From Silvanigrellaceae bacterium (lineage in GTDB: Bacteria > Bdellovibrionota > Oligoflexia > Silvanigrellales > Silvanigrellaceae), in assembly GCA_947475135.1 (NCBI GenBank), contig CANJMU010000072.1, positions 1 to 5,125 of the forward strand: a stretch of 5,125 nucleotides of DNA, read 5' to 3'. Made by a program: the position numbers and the translations under genes. The notes under the pieces were generated by a model that was given only the letters and a program-made list of their open reading frames with translations, did not search any database and was not told the origin of the DNA. Position 1 is the first letter of the stretch. The number at the start of each line of letters is the position of its first letter. Below, piece by piece: positions 1 through 4,548 of the stretch.

Positions 1-583
1 GTCCCGGCCGTTTGATAAAGATCGCTGTGGATTTGTGATGGGTGAGGGTTCTGGTATTTTAATTTTATAAGAATATGATCAAGCGAAGGCTCGTGGTGCC
101 ACAATTTTTTGTGAGTTAACTGGGTTTGGCGCTTCCGGTGATGCTTATCATTTTACGTCCCCTGCGCCCGGTGGCGAAGGTGGGGCTCGATCGATGGCCC
201 AGGCCTTAAAAACCAGCGGAATTCAGCCCCAAGAGGTTGATTATATCAATGCCCATGGGACTTCGACGGAATTGAATGACAGCATGGAAACGGAAGCAAT
301 CAAAACGGTTTTTGGTGAGCATGCTTACAAGCTTAATGTAAGTTCAACAAAGAGCATGACCGGCCATTTGTTAGGTGCTGCGGGTGGAATTGAAGCTATT
401 TATACCGTGATGGCTTTAACAACAGGAAAAATCCCACCAACAATTAACCTCGATAATCCTAGTGCAGGCTGCGATTTAAATTACACTGCCCACAAATTTG
501 TAGAACGCTCTGTTCGTGCCGCATTATCAAATTCGTTCGGATTTGGTGGCACAAATTGTACATTAGCGTTTCGTAAAATCTAG
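1..583 (+). pseudogene. fabF: 3-oxoacyl-ACP synthase II (FabF), C-terminal part, interrupted by an in-frame stop
   Basis: FabF condenses malonyl-ACP with a growing acyl-ACP in cytoplasmic type II fatty acid synthesis. The frame enters from the left edge (first full codon at 2) with SRPFDKDR and GFVMGEGSG. It continues to INAHGTSTE (first active-site His), [16 protein letters not shown] (conserved Lys and second active-site His) and the terminal NSFGFGGTN loop, ending in TAG at 581-583. The N-terminal half with the nucleophilic Cys lies outside the window. Codon 68-70 is TAA, in the stretch that in FabF reads roughly LVLEEYEHAKARGA; one base change from GAA would explain it. Homology continues in the same frame on both sides, so this is a nonsense codon and not a frameshift. 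Translation could restart at ATG 194, giving 129 residues, but that piece lacks the catalytic Cys. A Cys also replaces the usual Asp of the DRDGF motif at 26-28. Either the gene is decaying or the base calls are wrong. Family assignment is very sure; pseudogene status is not. Confidence 0.8.
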
Positions 584-584
584 A

Positions 585-1889
585 ATGTTTTCTTTTGCTG
601 AAAAATATATTCCCTCTTATTTGAAATCTCGTTTGGGAATTTATTTTCACATTCCTTTTTGTCCCCATATCTGTCCTTATTGTGATTTTATAAAAACCAG
701 TCAATTTAGTTTTAAAGATGCAAAAAATTATTTTGAGCAATTAGAAATTCAATTGGATTATTTTTTAGATATTTTGAATTATCCAAAAGGGCAATGGATC
801 ACAGTTTATTTTGGCGGCGGTACCCCTGGGTTATTTGAAGCACGATTTTTTGAACCCCTGCTTCATAAATTAAGTAAACAATACCTTATTGAAGAATGCA
901 CTTTAGAAACTAATCCTTTTTCAAATTTAGAACGACGATTTTCTGATTATAAAAAAATTGGAATCAATAGAATCACATTGGGTGCTCAAAGTTTATGTGA
1001 AAATACATTGAAATTATTAGGTCGAAAACACACGCCTCAACAAATTCAAAGTAACATATTTTCTGCACAAAACGCTGGAATAGAAAATATTCAGGTCGAT
1101 CTTATTTATGGTCTTCATCCAAGTATTCGTAAAACAAAAATCGTCGATGAAATTTATGAATTTAAAAAACAAGGCGCAACAGGGGTTTCTTGTTATGCGC
1201 TGACAATAGAAAAAAGAACTCAATTTGGAATTGATAATTTACAAGTCGCAAATGATGATGTCGCTTGTGAAGAGTATTTAGAAATTTTAAAAGCTTGTCA
1301 AAAATTAAATTGGGTGCAGTGGGAAAGTAGTAATTTTTCTTCTTCTCCCCCAAGGCATAATACGATTTATTGGAGTGGTTTGCCCTATTTAGGAATTGGA
1401 ACAGGGGCCAGCGGATTGTTACCTTATTCGAAATTTAAGAATTTAAAACAAAATGGTGTTCCAATTTTAAATCATAATGAAAATTTTTCTGTTACTTTAT
1501 CAGACCCTGTGGATTTTGGAATTCGCTACCAAATAGGAAAAAAAACAGAAAGTTATTCTCCGGGTAATGATATTTTAAAATATGAAAAAAACGAAGATAT
1601 TCGACACCATTTTTCCATTGAATGCGAAGAACAACTGCGTACAAAAATGCAAACAGCAGAAGAACTGATTTTCACAAGACTTCGGATGAAAGATGGCCTG
1701 CCTTTAAAACTTATAGATGAGTTATTTTTAAATCATAAATTCTCTGAAAATATTCAAGAAAATTTAAAAATAAAACGAGCTATCAAAGAAAATAAACTAA
1801 TTATTATAAATGAAAATTTAATTGTAGATGAAAAAGAAAAAATTCGCGGGGATTTGTGGGCAGTTGAGGTGATCTCCTGTCTTTTTTAA
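585..1889 (+). CDS. hemW: HemW-type radical SAM protein (heme chaperone, formerly HemN-like)
   Basis: 434 residues. HemW proteins are cytoplasmic radical SAM enzymes that bind a 4Fe-4S cluster and heme and are thought to deliver heme to target proteins. They were long annotated as oxygen-independent coproporphyrinogen III oxidase. The cluster motif CxxxCxxC is clear (Cys26, Cys30, Cys33, within HIPFCPHICPYCDF), followed by the SAM-binding GGGTP at 77-81, ETNP, GINRITLGAQS and VDLIYGLHPS. The heme-binding HNxxYW motif of HemW is present at His258-Trp263, followed by YLGIGTGAS. That favours HemW over true HemN. The protein is somewhat longer than the usual 380-400 residues, mainly in the Lys/Asn-rich part after residue 280. 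The ATG lies one base after the fabF stop and has no recognisable Shine-Dalgarno, so translation is probably coupled to fabF. Its codons are much more AT-rich than those of fabF. Its stop codon lies inside a hairpin shared with the convergent rplS. Confidence 0.93.
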   Translation: MFSFAEKYIPSYLKSRLGIYFHIPFCPHICPYCDFIKTSQFSFKDAKNYFEQLEIQLDYFLDILNYPKGQWITVYFGGGTPGLFEARFFEPLLHKLSKQYLIEECTLETNPFSNLERRFSDYKKIGINRITLGAQSLCENTLKLLGRKHTPQQIQSNIFSAQNAGIENIQVDLIYGLHPSIRKTKIVDEIYEFKKQGATGVSCYALTIEKRTQFGIDNLQVANDDVACEEYLEILKACQKLNWVQWESSNFSSSPPRHNTIYWSGLPYLGIGTGASGLLPYSKFKNLKQNGVPILNHNENFSVTLSDPVDFGIRYQIGKKTESYSPGNDILKYEKNEDIRHHFSIECEEQLRTKMQTAEELIFTRLRMKDGLPLKLIDELFLNHKFSENIQENLKIKRAIKENKLIIINENLIVDEKEKIRGDLWAVEVISCLF

Positions 1890-1899
1890 ACAGGAGATT
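1871..1899. terminator. Hairpin between convergent hemW and rplS
   Basis: ATCTCCTGT (1872-1880) and ACAGGAGAT (1890-1898) form a perfect 9-bp stem with a 9-base T-rich loop that contains the hemW TAA. Bases 1871 and 1899 may add a G-U pair. The rplS stop is only 17 bases further on, so the hairpin sits where both convergent transcripts should end. Neither strand has a proper U-tract after the stem, so it is either a weak bidirectional terminator or a 3'-end stabilising structure. Confidence 0.6.
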
Positions 1900-1914
1900 A
1901 GGAAAGAAAGAGAT

Positions 1915-2343
1915 CTATTGTGCAGCTGCTTGGGAAGGAGCTGTTTTCGCAACAGTCGGTGATTCTTCTCCGGCATAACGGCTTGCAATACGAGCAGCTT
2001 TACCACGAAGTTTGCGGATGTAGTAAATACGAGCACGGCGAACACGGCCCCTGAGCTTCACTTCAACTCTGTCAATTAAGGGAGAGTGAGTGTAAAAATT
2101 ACGCTCGACCCCAATACCACCAGCAGAAGATTTTCTGACTAAAAATGTAGAGTTTGTGCTACCTTTATGAAAACGAATGACAACACCTTCAAATGGTTGA
2201 AGACGGAATTTTTTTGTTCCATCTTTTTCCATACCTTCTTGGATTTTATACCAAACACTGACGGTGTCGCCAGCTCTGAAAGAAGGAAGTGGTTTAGCAC
2301 GTAGAAATTTCGATTCAAAAAGCATAAGATCTTTATTATTCAT
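1915..2343 (-). CDS. rplS: 50S ribosomal protein L19
   Basis: 142 residues. L19 belongs to the large subunit and lies near the interface with the 30S subunit. Family motifs run in order: PSFRAGDTVSVWYKIQEG, a short insertion, LQPFEGVVI, STFLVRKSSAG, GVERNFYTHSPLID and RRARIYYIRKLRGKAARI. L19 normally ends just after this at about 115 residues. Here some 20 more follow, rich in Ala, Ser and Pro (ending APSQAAAQ). I chose ATG 2343 as the start because AGGA at 2357-2354 precedes it by 10 bases. The in-frame TTG at 2352 would add three residues but lies one base from that AGGA. The gene follows tRNA-Pro by 49 bases on the same strand and is probably co-transcribed with rpmI and rplT. The usual rpsP-rimM-trmD partners are not adjacent. 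Confidence 0.97.
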   Translation of the reverse strand: MNNKDLMLFESKFLRAKPLPSFRAGDTVSVWYKIQEGMEKDGTKKFRLQPFEGVVIRFHKGSTNSTFLVRKSSAGGIGVERNFYTHSPLIDRVEVKLRGRVRRARIYYIRKLRGKAARIASRYAGEESPTVAKTAPSQAAAQ

Positions 2344-2357
2344 TGAAAACAATTCCT

Positions 2358-2390
2358 AAAAAAAAGTGAATTCCAAGAGGCTTCTAGGAA
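2358..2390 (-). promoter_or_regulatory. Hairpin plus U-tract between tRNA-Pro and rplS (processing signal or attenuator)
   Basis: On the minus strand TTCCTAGA and TCTTGGAA (2390-2371) pair with one internal U-U mismatch around an AGCC loop. Five bases (TTCAC) follow, then eight U (2365-2358), which run directly into the AGGA that serves rplS. This resembles a Rho-independent terminator, but the stem is imperfect and the U-tract does not abut it. It could end part of the transcription after the tRNA, or shape the tRNA 3' trailer and the rplS leader. The structure is seen; the role is inferred. Confidence 0.4.
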
Positions 2391-2392
2391 AG

Positions 2393-2470
2393 TGGTCGGA
2401 GCGACAGGACTTGAACCTGCGACCTCTTGCACCCCAAGCAAGTGCGCTAGCCAGGCTGCGCTACGCTCCG
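2393..2470 (-). tRNA. tRNA-Pro, anticodon GGG
   Basis: A full cloverleaf reads on the minus strand. The acceptor stem CGGAGCG/CGCTCCG has seven pairs, the D stem is GCGC/GCGC, the anticodon stem is CTTGC/GCAAG around TTGGGGT, and the T arm has loop TTCAAGT closed by GCAGG/CCTGT. The anticodon GGG lies at + positions 2433-2435. The unpaired C1 start typical of some tRNAs is absent: C1 pairs with G72. The discriminator is A (2396) and CCA is encoded (2395-2393). It reads CCC and CCU proline codons. It begins 30 bases after the rplT stop with no terminator visible between them, so it probably needs excision from a longer ribosomal-protein transcript by RNase P and 3' nucleases. Confidence 0.97.
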
Positions 2471-2500
2471 AACTTTCAACGCGTAAGAATTCAATAAGTG

Positions 2501-2875
2501 TTACTTTGTAGCTTTATTTAATCCCAGGGCCTGAGTTGCTTTTTCAACAAGAGCTTCAAAAACAGCGGAGTCATTGACTGCTAAATCTGCAAGTTGTTTT
2601 CTGTCGAGAAGAATATTTGCCTTCTTTAATCCACTCATAAAGCGGCTGTAAGGCACACCAAAAGAACGGGAAGCAGCATTGATTCGTTGAATCCAAAGAG
2701 CGCGGAAATCGCGTTTTCTGACCTTACGGTCACGAAATGCATAACAAAGAGCGCGGCGAACAATTTGAACCGCGGTTCTGTAGAGTTTACTGCGAGCGCC
2801 TCTGTAACCTTTAGCAAGTTTTAAAACTTTTTTATGCCGACGGCGAAGTTTAAAACCGCGCTTAACACGAGCCAT
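2501..2875 (-). CDS. rplT: 50S ribosomal protein L20
   Basis: 124 residues, close to the usual 117-120. L20 binds 23S rRNA early in large-subunit assembly, and in E. coli it also represses translation of rpmI-rplT by binding its own mRNA. The sequence is typical throughout: [19 protein letters not shown] at the basic N-terminus, then [35 protein letters not shown], and the C-terminal domain [22 protein letters not shown] 2875 has a strong AGGAG (2886-2882) six bases upstream. rpmI lies 83 bases upstream, which is wider than the short gap common in this gene pair and leaves room for a leader structure. The next gene downstream is tRNA-Pro and not pheS. Confidence 0.98.
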   Translation of the reverse strand: MARVKRGFKLRRRHKKVLKLAKGYRGARSKLYRTAVQIVRRALCYAFRDRKVRKRDFRALWIQRINAASRSFGVPYSRFMSGLKKANILLDRKQLADLAVNDSAVFEALVEKATQALGLNKATK

Positions 2876-2958
2876 ATATTACTCCTTTTATCGTCGAACG
2901 ACGGTGATTTAAAAAAAACACACTTATTATCGTTCGGACTGTTTTTAAAATAAAAAAA
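2876..2958 (-). promoter_or_regulatory. rpmI-rplT intercistronic region with alternative pairings
   Basis: On the minus strand CGAACGA (2936-2930) can pair with TCGTTCG (2901-2895), a perfect 7-bp stem enclosing 28 bases that include an eight-U run. The distal arm also overlaps a small local hairpin, CGTC-GTTC-GACG (2903-2892), so the two folds exclude each other. Both lie just before the rplT Shine-Dalgarno (2886-2882). This is a possible site for L20 autoregulation or transcript processing. The pairings are seen, but their function is unproven, and short complementary stretches also arise by chance. Confidence 0.3.
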
Positions 2959-3219
2959 TTAAGCGAGACCATTTGGCAAACAGCGAGAAACAAGTCTGTT
3001 GCTTTCTGCGCGCATGACTTTTAATTTTTTCAGACGATTTTTACGGGAACGATTTTTGGGCCCAGAATTGTGGCATTTACCACAGTGGGCAACTTTCACT
3101 TTTCCAGTTCCTGTGATTTTATAGCGTTTAGCGGCAGCTTTTTTGGTCTTAATTTTTTTGTTTGCCGACGCTTTTTGGTGCTTTGTTTTAGCTTTGATTT
3201 TAGCTTTTGACTTTGCCAT
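2959..3219 (-). CDS. rpmI: 50S ribosomal protein L35, extended N-terminus
   Basis: 86 residues against about 65 in most bacteria. L35 is a small basic large-subunit protein. The family core begins at about residue 20 with KKIKTKKAAAKRYKITGTGK and ends with LVSRCLPNG. Upstream are about 19 extra residues, almost all Lys, Ala, Ser and Gln. No in-frame ATG exists at the canonical start (Ile23 stands where many L35 proteins have Met), and ATG 3219 has AGGA (3231-3228) eight bases upstream, so the extension looks real. The middle is unusual: residues 45-50 read HCGKCH, giving a CxxC pair flanked by His, with another Cys at 80. L35 normally has a basic AGKSHLL-type stretch there. The gene lies 83 bases upstream of rplT. 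infC, the common upstream neighbour, is missing and serC is there instead. Confidence 0.95.
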   Translation of the reverse strand: MAKSKAKIKAKTKHQKASANKKIKTKKAAAKRYKITGTGKVKVAHCGKCHNSGPKNRSRKNRLKKLKVMRAESNRLVSRCLPNGLA

Positions 3220-3244
3220 GAGTGGAATCCTTTAAACTAAGGAA

Positions 3245-3276
3245 TAACGAAAACAGGATGACTTTTATATCATCCT
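3245..3276 (-). terminator. Rho-independent terminator after serC
   Basis: On the minus strand AGGATGA (3276-3270) and TCATCCT (3261-3255) form a perfect 7-bp stem with an 8-base loop, followed by GTTTTCGTT (3254-3246). It begins 10 bases after the serC TGA, the expected place for its terminator. The stem is fairly AT-rich and the U-tract short, so it may leak into rpmI. The + strand has no T-run after the stem. Confidence 0.6.
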
Positions 3277-3290
3277 AAAAATAAAATCAA
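3264..3290 (-). promoter_or_regulatory. Weak candidate promoter for rpmI-rplT-tRNA-rplS
   Basis: TATAAA (3269-3264) lies in the loop of the serC terminator, and TTGATT (3290-3285) is 15 bases upstream of it, overlapping the serC stop. The spacing is short for a sigma-70 promoter. It is the best -10-like element I see in the 67 bases before rpmI. A promoter further up inside serC, or read-through from serC, is equally possible. Confidence 0.25.
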
Positions 3291-4378
3291 TGAGTATTTC
3301 TGAAGTGATCCATGAAATCTGCGAGGACTTGCACAGAGGCAACGCTCACCCCGTTATAGGCCGAAATACGAACTCCGCCAAGAATTTTGTGACCACGGAT
3401 TTCTAAGATATTTTCTTTTTCTGCATGTGAAATAAAGTCTTCATTTAATTTTTTATTTTCTAGTTTAAAGACAAAATTATGTCGTGATCGGACAGTAGGA
3501 TCTGCATGCCCAAGGTAAAAGCCTTTATCGATTTGAGAGTAAATAAGATGAGATTTCTGATGGGATAGTTTCTCCATTTCTGAAATTCCACCCTCGTTTT
3601 CTATCCACTTTAAAGTCCGATTCATGCAATAAATGGGAAACACAGGTGGCGTATTTAATATGCTGTGAGCGTCATAAATCGCATGATAACAAAGCGCGCG
3701 GCCCAGGTGTTCACATTTGGTGTTTTCGCGGCTTTGTTCTAAGAGATCTTTTTTTATAATAATGATGCTTACGCCAGCAATTCCAAAATTTTTCTGTGCG
3801 CTTGCATAAACCAGAGCCGTTTTATCCCATGGAATATCTGTTCGTGCACCAAGGGAACTGGTCATGTCTAAAACTAAGGGAACATCAAAGTGACTTGGAA
3901 TTTGAGAAAACTCGGTTCCATAAATTGTGTTGTTGACAGTCAGGTGCAAAAATTTTGAGTCCTTATCAACATTCCATTTTTTAGGATCGTCAATGGTGTG
4001 ATATTCGGGGCCGCCGTTGTACACAATTTGTGTTTTTCGGGAGGAAGCAAAGGCTTCTTCGCAGGCAAGATGGGCCCAAAATCCTGTCTCTGTGTAAGAT
4101 ATTTTTTCCCCTGGTTTTGATAAATGCTGAATGAGTAGCGAAAAATGCTGTTGGGCACCAACAACATCAAATAATATTTCATGCGTTTTCGGAACTTGAA
4201 AAACACGACGAGCCAATTCAATTGTTTCGTTATTTAATAATTCATAATATTGAGAGCGATGCGAAATTTCTAAAATGCTGACGTCAATTCCAAATGTATC
4301 CAGTAATTCGTTGTGAATTTGTTCCCGAACAGGTTTTGGCAATCGGGAAGGGCCAGGGCTAAAATAATGAGTTTTCAA
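3287..4378 (-). CDS. serC: Phosphoserine aminotransferase
   Basis: 363 residues, the normal family length (E. coli about 362). SerC is a cytoplasmic PLP enzyme that transfers the amino group of glutamate to 3-phosphohydroxypyruvate in serine synthesis. In many bacteria it also acts on the 4-phosphohydroxythreonine precursor in PLP synthesis. Visible motifs are FSPGPSRLP at the N-terminus, EISHRS with the substrate-binding His40-Arg41, Trp101 in the PLP-stacking position, NNTIYGTEF, LDMTSSLGAR, the PLP lysine Lys196 in YASAQKNFG, LNTPPVFPIY, RSRHNFVF, and Arg337 in GGVRISAYNG. The usual Gly-Gly-rich PLP-phosphate loop reads VVGAQQHF here, a mild variation. The start is TTG 4378, chosen because GGAGG (4390-4386) sits seven bases upstream and no in-frame ATG is nearby. 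A terminator follows the gene, and serA is not in the window. The fold type and family are clear; the call rests on motifs spread over the whole length. Confidence 0.95.
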   Translation of the reverse strand: MKTHYFSPGPSRLPKPVREQIHNELLDTFGIDVSILEISHRSQYYELLNNETIELARRVFQVPKTHEILFDVVGAQQHFSLLIQHLSKPGEKISYTETGFWAHLACEEAFASSRKTQIVYNGGPEYHTIDDPKKWNVDKDSKFLHLTVNNTIYGTEFSQIPSHFDVPLVLDMTSSLGARTDIPWDKTALVYASAQKNFGIAGVSIIIIKKDLLEQSRENTKCEHLGRALCYHAIYDAHSILNTPPVFPIYCMNRTLKWIENEGGISEMEKLSHQKSHLIYSQIDKGFYLGHADPTVRSRHNFVFKLENKKLNEDFISHAEKENILEIRGHKILGGVRISAYNGVSVASVQVLADFMDHFRNTH

Positions 4379-4548
4379 AAGACATCCTCCGTAAAAAACG
4401 TTGACGTTACTTAAATTTAGGATTTGACACTAAAATAACATGTTGACGGGAGTCAAAAATTTTCTCATTTTAGTTTTATAGGGCCGTAAAAATACGATGA
4501 AGAAAGAAAGTTGTAAGGTTAGATTTTACTCAAAAAATGAGGAAGAAA
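4379..4548. promoter_or_regulatory. Divergent intergenic region with TTGAC repeats and a palindrome
   Basis: This 170-base region separates serC (leftward) from the gene starting at 4549 (rightward). TTGAC occurs on the + strand at 4401, 4424 and 4443, and GTCAA at 4452-4456 completes the palindrome TTGAC-GGGA-GTCAA (4443-4456). On the minus strand TTGACT (4456-4451) with TTTAGT (4434-4429), 16 bases apart, is a plausible serC promoter, so the palindrome would overlap its -35 and could be an operator. For the rightward gene I see only weak -10-like sequence around 4474-4480 (TTTTATA). The rest, 4481-4538, is purine-rich without obvious structure. Confidence 0.4.
4386..4390 (-). promoter_or_regulatory. 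Strong Shine-Dalgarno fixing the serC TTG start
   Basis: GGAGG on the minus strand lies seven bases before TTG 4378-4376. An ATG at 4385-4383 directly abuts it, but it is out of frame and stops after eight codons, so TTG is the start supported by both frame and spacing. Confidence 0.8.

Noticed and set aside
68..70. Reassigned TAA codon (alternative genetic code)
   Set aside because: TAA ends hemW, rplT and rpmI here at the expected family lengths, so it works as a stop.
459..740. Minus-strand ORF across the fabF-hemW junction
   Set aside because: It is antisense to two clearly conserved coding regions and shows no family features or ribosome binding site.
2350..2352. TTG as an alternative start for rplS, three codons upstream of the ATG
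   Set aside because: It lies one base from the AGGA, too close for initiation; ATG 2343 has workable spacing.
2635..2817. Minus-strand ORF in a second frame within rplT
   Set aside because: It is an out-of-frame shadow of the highly conserved L20 gene.
4359..4385. Short ORF (ATG 4385, eight codons) overlapping the serC start as a possible leader peptide
   Set aside because: Its ATG directly abuts the GGAGG with no spacer, so initiation there is unlikely; TTG 4378 is correctly spaced and gives SerC.
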